This document shows, in pieces, positions 44,257-54,050 of a DNA stretch of 64,000 nucleotides (its first letter is position 1; each line of letters opens with the position of its first letter). Made by a program: the position numbers and the translations under genes. The notes beneath the pieces are model-generated. The model did no database searches, had not been told where the DNA came from, and saw only the letters and a list, made by a program, of their open reading frames with translations. The stretch lies in NCBI RefSeq assembly GCF_001403875.1, contig NZ_LN884299.1, positions 1,116,117-1,180,116 on the forward strand, written 5' to 3'. This DNA is from Paenibacillus ihumii. Lineage in GTDB: Bacteria; Bacillota; Bacilli; Paenibacillales; Paenibacillaceae.

Positions 44257-45092
44257 GCATGAAACGAATCAAGACGCTGCTGCTTGTTCTTCTCGCTTCG
44301 GGAATTGCCGTCGTTTTCCTGCTGCCGCTCGTATGGATGATTTCAACGTCATTTAAGAATGATTTTGAAGCATTATCCGGCAAAATGAATTTTATTCCGC
44401 TGAAGCCGACCTTTGATAACTATATCAAGGGGTTCAGCGGAGAATTGATGAACGTTCCGATCCTGCAATGGATCACGAACTCGCTGATGGTTGGTATCGC
44501 CGGAACGGCGATCGTGCTGCTGATCGCTTCTATGGCGGCGTTCGCCCTGGCCAGATTGAAGGATCTTCCGCTGCGCAAAACGCTGCTGTCGATGTTCATT
44601 GCTTCGCTCATGATCCCTGGCGTTTTGACCTTTTTGCCGATGTATATGGAATTTAACGCGCTCGGGCTGATCAACACGTACGCCGCGCTTATCTTGCCTT
44701 ACACGGCAGGCGCCTTCGGTGTGTTTTTACTATATCAGTTCTTCATTTCCTTTCCGAAGGACATCGAGGAAGCCGCGCGGATCGACGGAGCGAACAAGTG
44801 GAAGCTGTACACTCATATCATGCTTCCGTCATCGGTATCGATTATGGTCACCTTGCTCATTTTTACGTTTATGGGAATTTACAATGATTTTGTATGGCCG
44901 CTGTATGCCACGACCTCACCGGAAATGCGCACCATCACGGCGGGGATTGCTATGATGGCCCAAGGCAGCTATACCCAATCGTACGGCAAGCTGATGGCGA
45001 TGACGGCGGCAGCCGCTATCCCGGTTGTTGTTATTTTCATACTTGGACAGCGCTCCTTCGTTAAGGCAATTACACAGTCCGCGATCAAGTAA
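44253..45092 (+). CDS. ABC sugar importer permease, MalG/UgpE-like
   Basis: Permease of 279 residues, six membrane spans (first LLVLLASGIAVVFLLPLVWM, with STSFKN after it as in MalG-type proteins). The EAA loop is EAARIDGANKWKLYTHIMLP. It starts in the ATGA overlap with the preceding permease. A 33-bp-unit repeat array, not a terminator, separates it from GH43. Confidence 0.94.
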   Translation: MSMKRIKTLLLVLLASGIAVVFLLPLVWMISTSFKNDFEALSGKMNFIPLKPTFDNYIKGFSGELMNVPILQWITNSLMVGIAGTAIVLLIASMAAFALARLKDLPLRKTLLSMFIASLMIPGVLTFLPMYMEFNALGLINTYAALILPYTAGAFGVFLLYQFFISFPKDIEEAARIDGANKWKLYTHIMLPSSVSIMVTLLIFTFMGIYNDFVWPLYATTSPEMRTITAGIAMMAQGSYTQSYGKLMAMTAAAAIPVVVIFILGQRSFVKAITQSAIK

Positions 45093-45184
45093 CGGATAGC
45101 TTTCTAGGGGCAGGGGCAAGGCGGGATGAATCCATTCGATCCATGCTCGCATTCCCGGCTCCGCCTTAATCAAGCAGCACAGCC

Positions 45185-45310
45185 TAGTACGTTTACAGCT
45201 AGTCATACGGCAAATCTAAGCACGCTTACAGCTAGTCATAAGACAAACCCTAGTACGTTCACAATAGTCATACGGCAAAGCTTAACACGTTTACAGCTAG
45301 TATCTAGTAT
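45185..45310. repeat. 33-bp tandem array (4 units) before GH43
   Basis: Units CTAGTACGTTTACAGCTAGTCATACGGCAAA recur four times with changes (CTAAGCACGCTTACAG, CTAGTACGTTCACA-, TTAACACGTTTACAG). The array ends about 35 bp before the GH43 start and lies inside the operon. Confidence 0.85.
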
Positions 45311-45343
45311 AAGGTGAAGCCAAAAGACAAGGGGGACAACCAA

Positions 45344-47122
45344 TTGTTACGGCGCAGGAAGATATATATGGCGGCCTTGATTTTGGGCATCGCTGTCATC
45401 GTAATCGTAGGAGTGATTGCAATGAGACAGACGGACAGCAGCATAGCTGAGGGGATGTATAACGGACATGGGGGCACGTTTAAAAATCCGCTGATCGATA
45501 TGGATACTCCCGATCCAAGCGTGGTTTATAAGGATGGTTATTATTACATGACGTTCACCCATCACGGAACGGACATCATGGTTATGAAATCCCGAACTAT
45601 CGATTTTAAGCAGGCGGAGAAAAAGGTGGTCTGGTACCCGCCGATCGGTACGATGTACTCTGCTAACCTCTGGGCACCGGAAATTCAATATATCCGCGAT
45701 AAATGGTATATCTATTTCGCGGCCGATGACGGGAATAACGAGAATCACCGGATGTATGCGCTGGAAGCGGTCGGAGACGATCCCCTCGGCGAATACGAAT
45801 TCAAAGGGCAAATCACGGATGAGACGAATAAATGGGCCATTGACGGCCTGGTCATGGAGCATGAAGAGCAGCTGTATTTCGTCTGGTCCGGCTGGGAAGG
45901 GGACGAGAATATCCGGCAGAACACATACATTGCGCCGATGAGCGATCCTTTGACGATCAGCGGGCCAAGGGTGATGCTCTCCTCGCCCGATCAGGATTGG
46001 GAAATGGCTGGCGGACCGCCATATATTCAGGAAGGGCAGGCGATTCTGTACCGGGAAGGGCGCGTATTTATCGTCTATTCCGGGGCAGGGAGCTGGACGC
46101 CGTTCTACAGCCTTGGCCTGCTGGCGCTGAAGGAGGGCGGGGACCCGCTTCGGCCGGAGGATTGGCAGAGATCGGCCGAGCCGCTCCTGACGATGGACGA
46201 AGAGGCCGGGGTATACGGCCCGGGGCATAATTCCTTCGTCAAGTCGCCGGACGGCACGGAGGATTGGATCGTCTATCACGGTACGACGAGCCCCTCCGAT
46301 GGCTGGAATAACCGCAAGGCCCGGGCGCAGCGCATCGCTTGGAACGAGCAGGGACTGCCGGAATTCGGCAAGCCGCTGCCGCTCGAGACGGCGATTCCGC
46401 TGCCATCGGGATCGGGCGTGTACCAGGCGAAGCATGCCGAGCGGGATGAGGACCGCCTCAGCTTCGGAAGGTTCACGGCAGCAGTCCCTGCGGAGATGCC
46501 GCTTCTGGTCCACTATAAGAACGAGACGGGCGCCTCCCGAACGCTGGAAGTATGGGTGGACGATTCCCAAGCTGGATCCATTGAGCTGCCCGCAACCGCG
46601 CCGAATGAAATCAGTTATGCCTACGGGCGCATTCCGCTGGTGGCAGGGACCGGCGAGCTGGCTCTGCGAACGGGCGGGAATGGCGGAACGGATGGAGCTT
46701 CGGCCGATATTCTGGATGGGATTCAGGCGATCGAGCTGACGAGATACGAAGCGGAATCGGCTTCCTCCGGCCTCCGGGACGCGGTGAACACCGACCTGTC
46801 CGCCTCCGGCGAGGGCGTGATCAAGCTGACGAATGAGCAGGACTCGTCGGTATCATTCCGCCCGGTTTATGTTCCCAAACAAGGCGAATATCGCTTGATC
46901 CTCGGCGTCTCCAACCCGGGGGACGGGGAGCGGAGCTTTGAACTCAGAGTCAACGGAGGCAAGGGAGCGAGGCTGAAAATTCCGGCAACAGGGCGCAATG
47001 TTTTTACAGAAGTTGTGTTTGAAGGAAAGCTGCAAAGAGGTGATAATGAAATTACGATTGAAGGGGCTTCAGGTGATCTGAGCCTCGATTATATGGACAT
47101 TATCGCTGACTCTATAAGTTGA
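45344..47122 (+). CDS. GH43 glycosidase, membrane-anchored, with C-terminal CBM-like domain
   Basis: Likely alpha-L-arabinofuranosidase or related GH43 enzyme, about 592 residues. TTG at 45344 is preferred because AAGGGGGAC lies seven bases upstream; the frame also opens at GTG 45314. An N-terminal signal anchor (about 6-26) exposes the enzyme outside the cell. The five-bladed propeller (about 45-360) has the catalytic base Asp57 in TPDPSVV, the pKa-modulating Asp in AIDGLVMEHEEQLYFVWSG and the probable acid Glu in IQEGQAILYREGRVFIVYSG. C-terminal beta domains (about 370-480 and 480-592, GYR-like EYRLILGVSNPG) resemble galactose-binding or CBM modules. It probably trims arabinosyl side chains before uptake by the adjacent importer. 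Confidence 0.88.
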   Translation: MLRRRKIYMAALILGIAVIVIVGVIAMRQTDSSIAEGMYNGHGGTFKNPLIDMDTPDPSVVYKDGYYYMTFTHHGTDIMVMKSRTIDFKQAEKKVVWYPPIGTMYSANLWAPEIQYIRDKWYIYFAADDGNNENHRMYALEAVGDDPLGEYEFKGQITDETNKWAIDGLVMEHEEQLYFVWSGWEGDENIRQNTYIAPMSDPLTISGPRVMLSSPDQDWEMAGGPPYIQEGQAILYREGRVFIVYSGAGSWTPFYSLGLLALKEGGDPLRPEDWQRSAEPLLTMDEEAGVYGPGHNSFVKSPDGTEDWIVYHGTTSPSDGWNNRKARAQRIAWNEQGLPEFGKPLPLETAIPLPSGSGVYQAKHAERDEDRLSFGRFTAAVPAEMPLLVHYKNETGASRTLEVWVDDSQAGSIELPATAPNEISYAYGRIPLVAGTGELALRTGGNGGTDGASADILDGIQAIELTRYEAESASSGLRDAVNTDLSASGEGVIKLTNEQDSSVSFRPVYVPKQGEYRLILGVSNPGDGERSFELRVNGGKGARLKIPATGRNVFTEVVFEGKLQRGDNEITIEGASGDLSLDYMDIIADSIS

Positions 47123-47244
47123 AATAAGTTGAACGTACAATTTTAACAGAATGGTTCACACAGCTGCAAGGCTGCCTATACCACCAAAATTTGCAGTTCG
47201 ACTTGTACAAAATGTAACTTTCCGAGTCGTTAGGAGACGTGAAT

Positions 47245-48555
47245 ATGAAGAGACATCGCTGGAGTAAACATCGCAGCGGAGCAGCGATCGGCTTCGCATG
47301 GGCCGTACTATTGCTTTTGCTTCCCGGATGCACCGGACAGAACCCGGGATCCGAACCGATATCCAAGCCGCATCATGTCGTTCGTCTGGAATACTGGACG
47401 CCCTTTAGCGGAGGAGATAACCAATTTATGACTGAAATGGTGGAGCGGTTCAATAAGGAGCATCCGGAAATCCAGGTTGTCCAGAAGAATTCACGCCTTG
47501 ATGATTACTATTCCCGACTCAAAACGGCTGTGTTATCAGGCAATGCACCGGACGTAGCTATCGTGCATTCCACGATCATGCCGCAGTTCGTGCAGAACGG
47601 ATATGTGGAGAAGCTGACGATGGAGGCTAAAGACCTCGGCATTGATTGGAAACGCTTTAACCCTAATATACTTCGTTCGGTGCTATATGAAGATGATTAT
47701 TACGGGGTGCCGCTCGACACCCATGCTCTGGTCATGTATTACAACAAGGACTGGCTGTCCGAGGCCGGGGTGCTCGATGAGGCGGGAAGGCCCATCATTC
47801 AGAAAGGGCCTGACGGGTTCAAGTCCTTCCTGGAGCAAATCCGGCGTAGGGTTCCAGCGGATATCGCACCGCTGGCTCAGCCGAGCACGCGGATCGATTC
47901 CGTCTGGTTATGGTGGAGCCTGTACAACCAATTGACGGACGGCGGTCAGTTCTATAGCGAAGACGGCACTGAGGCGGTGTTTAACAACCCAGCAGCTCTA
48001 AAGGCGCTTAGCTTCGTGAATGACCTCTACAAGGATAAGCTCATTCCCTCAGATATCAACGATGCTTTTCAATTGTTCTATGACGGAAAAGCGGCGGTGC
48101 TGATTACGGGGATGTGGGGAACGGGCGCCTTCGAGAAGGCGGAGGGACTCCAGTTCGGGGTTGTCCCGGTACCGACCATATATGATTATCCGGCGGTATG
48201 GGGCGATTCGCACAATCTCTCTATCCCCAAGAAGCGTGGAATGACGGAGGAGAAGAGAGAGGCCGTTCTAACCTTTGCGAATTGGATCGTAGGGCATGGC
48301 GACATGTGGGCCGAGGCGGGGCATGTTCCAAGCATGACTGAGCTTACAAGGTCGGAGATGTTCAACCGGCTTGAATACCGAAGCGATTATGCGGCCACGG
48401 CCAACTATGTAGCCTACTGGCCGAGGAACGCCAAACAGTGGAGCATTAACGAACGGATTATCAGCGAGTTCGAGAGAATGATCTACGGTTACCAGACGCC
48501 GGAGGAAGCGCTTGATGCGGCTGTGAAGAAAATCAATGCGGATTTGCGCAAGTGA
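47245..48555 (+). CDS. Second sugar-binding lipoprotein, next to the kinase
   Basis: Lipoprotein of 436 residues; ATG 47245 has GGAG nine bases upstream, better placed than GTG 47239. Lipobox LLPGC, then LEYWTPFSGGDNQFMTEMVE, APDVAIVHSTIMPQF and YGVPLDTHALVMYYNKDW, all matching positions in the 41947 protein, so the two are paralogues. It lies ten bases before the YesM-type kinase and has no permeases of its own. It could feed the same permeases with a different ligand, or act as the sensor-side binding protein that presents sugar to the kinase. The choice between these is inference. Confidence 0.9.
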   Translation: MKRHRWSKHRSGAAIGFAWAVLLLLLPGCTGQNPGSEPISKPHHVVRLEYWTPFSGGDNQFMTEMVERFNKEHPEIQVVQKNSRLDDYYSRLKTAVLSGNAPDVAIVHSTIMPQFVQNGYVEKLTMEAKDLGIDWKRFNPNILRSVLYEDDYYGVPLDTHALVMYYNKDWLSEAGVLDEAGRPIIQKGPDGFKSFLEQIRRRVPADIAPLAQPSTRIDSVWLWWSLYNQLTDGGQFYSEDGTEAVFNNPAALKALSFVNDLYKDKLIPSDINDAFQLFYDGKAAVLITGMWGTGAFEKAEGLQFGVVPVPTIYDYPAVWGDSHNLSIPKKRGMTEEKREAVLTFANWIVGHGDMWAEAGHVPSMTELTRSEMFNRLEYRSDYAATANYVAYWPRNAKQWSINERIISEFERMIYGYQTPEEALDAAVKKINADLRK

Positions 48556-48564
48556 GGGACGGCA

Positions 48565-50400
48565 ATGATAAAGCAACTGCGAAGAGGGATACAATGGCTC
48601 AAAAATTTGAAGCTGGCTCAGAAGCTGATCCTCATTAATTCCGTTTTGATCGTAATCCCGCTCGGCGCGCTTGGCGTGTATGCATTTTCCAGCTTCCGGG
48701 GAACGATGGAAGCGAATGTCGGCGAGTCGCAGCTGCAGACGATGAAGCAGATTACGCTCAATATCGATACCTATATGGAGGAGTTGAACCGGCTGTCGCT
48801 GATGCCTTATCAATACCAGGATATCCTCGATTATTTGGCGTCGGAAAGAAAGCCCGGCTCATCCTTAAGCCTGGAGGAGATCAGCCTGCTGAACAATTTC
48901 GTGTCCAAGGTGTTCTTGAATGGACGCATCGATATTATGGGTGTCTCGCTCTATGGCTCCAAAGGGGCGTCCTATGTCGTTATGCCGGAAAGCCAATATG
49001 TTACGAGCTATAAGCTCGATGAGGATGCGGAGTGGCTGAAGGAAGCCCAGGGCCATTTCGGAGAGCCCATATTTTTGACAACCCATGAGCTTAAGCCGAC
49101 GAGCGGCTCGGTCTACGAGGTATTCTCCATCGTAAGGGAGCTGCGCAGCTTTGACAGCGGGCAGACGATAGGCTATATCGTGCTGGATGTTGACCCGGCC
49201 GTGGTCGGGACGATTCTGGCACAGGTTCAGCTCGGGCGGAATGAATCCTTGTATATCACGAATGCCGCAGGGGATATCGTTATCAGTAAAGGCTCTGTCG
49301 TACCGGGAGCAGACGGTGCTGCCGCCTCTTTCCGGGGAGAAGGCGTAACCCATCTGGAGACGAACGGTGAACGCATGTTGGTCTCTTATGCTACGTCCGA
49401 GCTTACGCAGTGGACTACCGTCGGAGCTGTCCCCGTCTCGGAACTGATGCAGGACAGCGTGCAGGTCCGAAATTCCATCATGATCATGGGGATGGTCTGC
49501 ATCGGTTCGGCCATGCTCTTCTCCGTATTCACGGCGTACCGCATCACGTTGCCTATTCGCAAGCTAAGCCGGCTGATGAAGAAGGTAGAGAAGGGCCAGC
49601 TCGAGGTGACGTTTCCCGTGAATCAATGGGATGAAGTAGGCCAGCTCGGGAGCGCTTTTAATAAAATGGTATCCCGGTTAAGCGAGCTTGGATATTTGCT
49701 CTATGAAACTGAGATCCGGGAGAAGGATGCGCAAATCGCTGCCCTGCAGAGCAAGATCAACCCCCATTTCCTCTACAATACGCTGGGTTCAATCAGCATG
49801 TATGCGGAGCTGGAGGGCAGCAAGGAAATTACGACGATGACGAACAATCTGAGCCGCATATTGAGGTATTCCTTGAATGCGCATCAATCGGGGGTCGTTC
49901 TCAAGGACGAAATTGAGCATATCCGCAGCTATATGGCTATTCAGAAGCTGCGCTACGATGAGCGGCTGCATTTCACGCTGGATATCGCAGCGGAGGCGAT
50001 GGATTGCGCTGTCATTCCGCTAATGATCCAGCCGATCGTCGAGAATTCCTTCAAGCATGGGCTCGATAAAGGAGTGGGCGAGGGAAGGATTTCCTTAGCC
50101 GGAGGAATTCAGGACGGTCTGCTGCGGCTGACCGTGGAGGACGACGGCATCGGCTTGACCACTGCGCAGCTTGAACATATTCGGCGGCAGCTTGCCTACT
50201 CCCGCGACCTTGGCGGCGAGACCGGCAATGGTCTGCTTAATGTGCACCGCCGCTTGGTGCTTTGCTACGGCGAGAGATACGGGCTGACGATCGACAGCAT
50301 GCCTTACCGAGGGGTGCGCGTTACCTTGACGATTCCCGCGAAGCCTATTCCATCTCATAGGGAGACAGAGGCAGCGGCCGTATTCCATTCCACATCATGA
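48565..50400 (+). CDS. YesM-type sensor histidine kinase
   Basis: Membrane kinase of 611 residues. TM1 lies at about 18-40, an extracellular sensor (dCache-like) at about 41-290, TM2 about 305-325, HAMP about 327-380, the phosphoacceptor His401 in SKINPHFLYNTLGSI, and an HATPase region with QPIVENSFKHGLDKG, DDGIGL and GNGLLNVHRRL. GAGGGACG precedes the ATG. It is coupled to the response regulator 22 bp downstream, so this is a complete YesM/YesN pair within the sugar operon, likely sensing an extracellular glycan or the binding protein next to it. Confidence 0.94.
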   Translation: MIKQLRRGIQWLKNLKLAQKLILINSVLIVIPLGALGVYAFSSFRGTMEANVGESQLQTMKQITLNIDTYMEELNRLSLMPYQYQDILDYLASERKPGSSLSLEEISLLNNFVSKVFLNGRIDIMGVSLYGSKGASYVVMPESQYVTSYKLDEDAEWLKEAQGHFGEPIFLTTHELKPTSGSVYEVFSIVRELRSFDSGQTIGYIVLDVDPAVVGTILAQVQLGRNESLYITNAAGDIVISKGSVVPGADGAAASFRGEGVTHLETNGERMLVSYATSELTQWTTVGAVPVSELMQDSVQVRNSIMIMGMVCIGSAMLFSVFTAYRITLPIRKLSRLMKKVEKGQLEVTFPVNQWDEVGQLGSAFNKMVSRLSELGYLLYETEIREKDAQIAALQSKINPHFLYNTLGSISMYAELEGSKEITTMTNNLSRILRYSLNAHQSGVVLKDEIEHIRSYMAIQKLRYDERLHFTLDIAAEAMDCAVIPLMIQPIVENSFKHGLDKGVGEGRISLAGGIQDGLLRLTVEDDGIGLTTAQLEHIRRQLAYSRDLGGETGNGLLNVHRRLVLCYGERYGLTIDSMPYRGVRVTLTIPAKPIPSHRETEAAAVFHSTS

Positions 50401-50422
50401 GCTGGCCAAGGAGGAGGATCTT

Positions 50423-52072
50423 ATGCCAAAAATTCTGATCGTCGACGATGAGAAGATATTCCGCAAGGGGCTTCGGGCCATGATTACGTCCTTGGATCCC
50501 GAATGGGAGATCGTGGGCGATGCTTCGGACGGCTACGAGGCTTTGGATCGCGCGGAGATGCTGCAGCCCGATGTCATATTGACCGATATTCGTATGCCTC
50601 GAATGGATGGCATCGCCTTGCAGCGGGTCGTGAAGGAGCGGTTTCCGCAAATGGAATGCATCGTGGTGAGCGGGTATGAGGATTTTACTTATGCGCTCCA
50701 ATCCATGAGATACGGGGCTAAGGATTATTTGATGAAGCCGGTGGAACGGAGCGAGCTGGGACGGATTCTCGGCAAGCTGAAAGAGGAGACGGCAAAGCGG
50801 GACAAGGCTTCGGCTCCCAGGTTTGATCAGGAGGAGAACGAGCTTATCCGCCGACATGTCAGCGAGTCCGTTATCGCGGGGTTGATGAGAGGGATGGTGC
50901 AGCAGCATCACGTGGATCTGCTGCGCAAAATCGGCGTCGATTTCGATCAGCCATATTACTGCTGTTTCTTGATTAAGCTTGATAAAGGCTCGATCGGCTC
51001 GGATCGATATTTAAAAGCCGACCCCTCGTTATTTCAGCTCTATATCCGGCAGTTCGTGCAGGAAATGGTCAACAAACGGATGAAGGGCTACAGTCTGGTT
51101 CTCTCTGATTCCGAGGTGGCGGCCATCGTCAATTTGAGCAGCAACGACAGCCGCAGCCTGGTCGAATTGGCCGAGTCAATCCGCAGACAGATTACTTCTC
51201 TGTCGAATCTGACGGTGACGATCGGCGTCGGCCGGGTAGCCGAAGGAGTCAATTCGATCTCCGAGTCTTACCGGGATGCCGAAATCAGCCTGCTCTACAG
51301 GCTGATCGTCGGCGGTGACAAGGTACTCCATTATGAAGCGCTGCGTCGGGATCACGATCTATATTTAGAGGTCGATACCGAGTCCTGGGGGGCGATGGAG
51401 CGAGCCGTTCTGGAGGGCCGGGCAGAGGAAGCGGCCAGCCGGGTGGAGTCGGAGATCGGAGGCCTTTGCCAGCAGGCGACGAGCCCTGAGCTGGTCTATC
51501 AGAAAATATGCAAGTTGCTCATTCATTTCTACGAGTCCGCAGAGAAGCTGAATTTAAGCAAGGCGTGGCTGGGCGAAAGGGATATCCGCAGCCTGATCTT
51601 CGACATTTGCTCGATTACATCCAGCGAGGAGCTGAAGGCCGAATGCCGGGAGCTGCTGACGGGCTTAGCCCGCTGCATTGCCGATTCTAGGCGTGAAATC
51701 GAGCATGATCCGGTGGAGCAGGCGCTGCAGTACCTAGCTGCCCACTTCCATAAGCCGCTTACCTTGAACGAGGTAGCAGGACAGGTGCATTTGAATCCGG
51801 CTTATTTCAGTACGCTGTTCAAGCAGCGGACAGGCACGACCTTCGTGGAGCGGCTGACTGCGATTCGTATCGAAGAAGCTAAGCGCCGGCTTATGGACAC
51901 CGACGATAAAATCGCGGCGATCGCCGATGAGACCGGGTTTCCGAATTTGCGTCATTTTTATCGCGTATTCAAGAGGGAGGCCAAGCTCTCGCCGAAGGAT
52001 TTCCGCCGCAGGTTCCGCAAGGAGGAGACGGGCGCCGCTTCAGAACCGGCAGGACGTATTGGACGTATTTGA
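50423..52072 (+). CDS. YesN-type response regulator, AraC DNA-binding domain
   Basis: Regulator of 549 residues. The receiver domain (1-125) has the acidic pair Asp8-Asp9, phosphoacceptor Asp55 in ILTDIRMPRMDG and Lys in LMKPVE; a middle region (about 150-420) is typical of YesN proteins. The AraC helix-turn-helix (about 440-540) has TLNEVAGQVHLNPAYFSTLFKQ and IAAIADETGFPNLRHFYRVFKR. AAGGAGGAGG lies seven bases before the ATG. It probably activates the operon in which it sits, from the binding protein to GH2. Confidence 0.95.
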   Translation: MPKILIVDDEKIFRKGLRAMITSLDPEWEIVGDASDGYEALDRAEMLQPDVILTDIRMPRMDGIALQRVVKERFPQMECIVVSGYEDFTYALQSMRYGAKDYLMKPVERSELGRILGKLKEETAKRDKASAPRFDQEENELIRRHVSESVIAGLMRGMVQQHHVDLLRKIGVDFDQPYYCCFLIKLDKGSIGSDRYLKADPSLFQLYIRQFVQEMVNKRMKGYSLVLSDSEVAAIVNLSSNDSRSLVELAESIRRQITSLSNLTVTIGVGRVAEGVNSISESYRDAEISLLYRLIVGGDKVLHYEALRRDHDLYLEVDTESWGAMERAVLEGRAEEAASRVESEIGGLCQQATSPELVYQKICKLLIHFYESAEKLNLSKAWLGERDIRSLIFDICSITSSEELKAECRELLTGLARCIADSRREIEHDPVEQALQYLAAHFHKPLTLNEVAGQVHLNPAYFSTLFKQRTGTTFVERLTAIRIEEAKRRLMDTDDKIAAIADETGFPNLRHFYRVFKREAKLSPKDFRRRFRKEETGAASEPAGRIGRI

Positions 52073-52103
52073 TTGCACTTGAAACTACAGGAGGTAAGGA
52101 TCC

Positions 52104-53891
52104 ATGACAAGCATCCATAACAATAAAGCAATTCCGCGCGAGGAATATCCTAGACCGCAGTTTATGCGGGCTGACTGGCTCAATTTAAATGGAGAATGGG
52201 AGTTCGCTTTCGACGATGATCGGATCGGGGAGCGGGAGAAATGGTACGGGAAGGATTTTCAGTCTCCCTATCCGCATGCGATCACGGTGCCCTTCGTGTT
52301 CCAGAGCAGGCTGAGCGGCATCGGAAATCCGGAATTTCATGATGTCGTATGGTACCGTAAAAGCTTCGAACTGCCGGAGGCCTGGAGCGGGAAGCGGATC
52401 GTGCTTCATTTCGGCGCGGTCGATTACTTGGCCAAGGTATGGGTTAACGGGCAGCTGGCCGCGGTTCATGAAGGAGGCCATACGCCATTTCAGACCGATA
52501 TTACAGATTTGCTCGTGCCGGGAAGCCAGACGGTCACTGTGCGTGCAGAGGACTTCAGCCGGGACATTACGCTGCCGCGGGGCAAGCAGTATTGGTTGGA
52601 AAATTCAGCGAGCATTTTCTATACCCGAACCACGGGGATTTGGCAGACGGTGTGGCTCGAGCCGGTGGATCAGGTTCATCTGAAGCGGGTCGCCATGACC
52701 CCGGATATCGACCGAAACGAAATCCAGCTGCATACCTTTGTGGACGGCCTGCAGGGCGGGGCGGAGCTGGAGCTTGAGGTAATGGTGTCCTTTCAAGGGG
52801 AACAGATTGCTTGCGATCGCTACAAGCTGCTTCGCCCGGAGGAATACCGCAGTATTCATCTTCATGATTTCGCGGAGCATGGGCTCGGGCGACTTTGGTC
52901 GCCGGAGAATCCGAATCTGTACGACATTTCCTTCAGGCTGATCGGCGGGGGACATGTGCTGGATGAGGTGATCAGCTATTTCGGGATGCGCAAGGTATCC
53001 ATTGAGAATGGAAGGCTGTGCCTGAACAACCGTCCGTATTATCAGCGGCTTGTGCTTGACCAGGGGTATTTCGAGGAAGGCATACTCACTGCTCCGAGCG
53101 ACGCTGATCTGAAGCGGGACGTTGAGCTGGCTAAAGAGATGGGCTTCAACGGGGTACGCAAGCATCAGAAGATGGAAGATCCAAGGTTCCTGTACTGGTG
53201 CGACCGGATCGGCATGCTTGTGTGGGGCGAGGCTGCCAATGCCTACGCCTACTCCGAGAACTATGTGCGGCAGTTTACCCGCGAATGGCAGGAAGTAATC
53301 CAGCGGGACTACAACCATCCCTGCATCGTGACATGGGTTCCACTGAATGAGAGCTGGGGTGTGCCGAACGTGCAGATCGATGCCAAGCAGCAGCAGCATG
53401 GGCTGGCGATGTATCATTTGACGAAATCGCTAGATCAGACGCGTCCTGTCGTCTATAACGACGGCTGGGAGCATATGACGACGGATTTGGTGACGATTCA
53501 TGACTACGAGAGCCGCCGCGAGGTGCTGGAGGCGAGATATGAAACCGTGGAGTCCACGCTAAATGCCATGCCGGCGAACCGCAGCATCTTCGTGGGCGGA
53601 GCGGCCTATGCAGGGCAGCCGATTCTCGTGACGGAGTTCGGTGGAATCGCCTTCAAGGCGAGCGAATGGGAGGGCTGGGGTTACTCGGGTGCGGATAGCG
53701 AGGAGGATTATTTGAAGCGGCTGAAAGATGTTGTTGACCCGATGTATGCCTCCCCGGTTGTACAGGGGTTCTGCTATACGCAACTTACAGATGTCGAGCA
53801 GGAGATCAACGGCCTTTTGACGTATGACAGGCAGCCTAAGGCCCCGCTGGAGCAAATCCGGCAAATTATTACGGGCGCAGGCCGGAACTGA
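52104..53891 (+). CDS. GH2 family glycosidase
   Basis: Intracellular retaining glycosidase of 595 residues with the GH2 order: sugar-binding jelly roll (about 20-175, WYRKSFELP and LHFGAVDYLAKVWVNGQ), immunoglobulin-like domain (about 185-300) and TIM barrel (about 300-590). The acid/base is Glu416 in VPLNESWG and the nucleophile Glu511 in LVTEFGG. AGGAGG precedes the ATG. This short form lacks the C-terminal domains of LacZ. Activity could be beta-galactosidase, beta-glucuronidase, alpha-L-arabinopyranosidase or similar. Placement after GH43 and the sugar sensor pair suggests an oligosaccharide with arabinose and galactose. It is the last gene of the operon. Confidence 0.92.
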   Translation: MTSIHNNKAIPREEYPRPQFMRADWLNLNGEWEFAFDDDRIGEREKWYGKDFQSPYPHAITVPFVFQSRLSGIGNPEFHDVVWYRKSFELPEAWSGKRIVLHFGAVDYLAKVWVNGQLAAVHEGGHTPFQTDITDLLVPGSQTVTVRAEDFSRDITLPRGKQYWLENSASIFYTRTTGIWQTVWLEPVDQVHLKRVAMTPDIDRNEIQLHTFVDGLQGGAELELEVMVSFQGEQIACDRYKLLRPEEYRSIHLHDFAEHGLGRLWSPENPNLYDISFRLIGGGHVLDEVISYFGMRKVSIENGRLCLNNRPYYQRLVLDQGYFEEGILTAPSDADLKRDVELAKEMGFNGVRKHQKMEDPRFLYWCDRIGMLVWGEAANAYAYSENYVRQFTREWQEVIQRDYNHPCIVTWVPLNESWGVPNVQIDAKQQQHGLAMYHLTKSLDQTRPVVYNDGWEHMTTDLVTIHDYESRREVLEARYETVESTLNAMPANRSIFVGGAAYAGQPILVTEFGGIAFKASEWEGWGYSGADSEEDYLKRLKDVVDPMYASPVVQGFCYTQLTDVEQEINGLLTYDRQPKAPLEQIRQIITGAGRN

Positions 53892-53932
53892 TTCTAGATT
53901 TAAATCTATGAAATAAATAAGCTGTAATCCTC

Positions 53933-53972
53933 AAGCTGGCACAGGATTGAACTGTGTCAGCTTTGTTGTTTT
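53933..53972 (+). terminator. Terminator after GH2
   Basis: AAGCTGGCACAG pairs with CTGTGTCAGCTT (one G-T pair) over a 7-base loop, followed by TGTTGTTTT. Confidence 0.88.
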
Positions 53973-53996
53973 GGAAAAATAATTAGTTATTATGAG

Positions 53997-54012
53997 TATA
54001 ATTGAGTATAAT
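53997..54012 (+). promoter_or_regulatory. Paired TATAAT boxes before the small HTH gene
   Basis: TATAAT occurs twice, at 53997-54002 and 54007-54012, in the direct repeat GAGTATAATT. No strong -35 is present; TTAGTT lies 18 bp before the second box. The first box is 49 bp before the start codon. Confidence 0.45.
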
Positions 54013-54050
54013 TGAATACAAACCAATGTTCTATAGAGGAGATTATTTCT

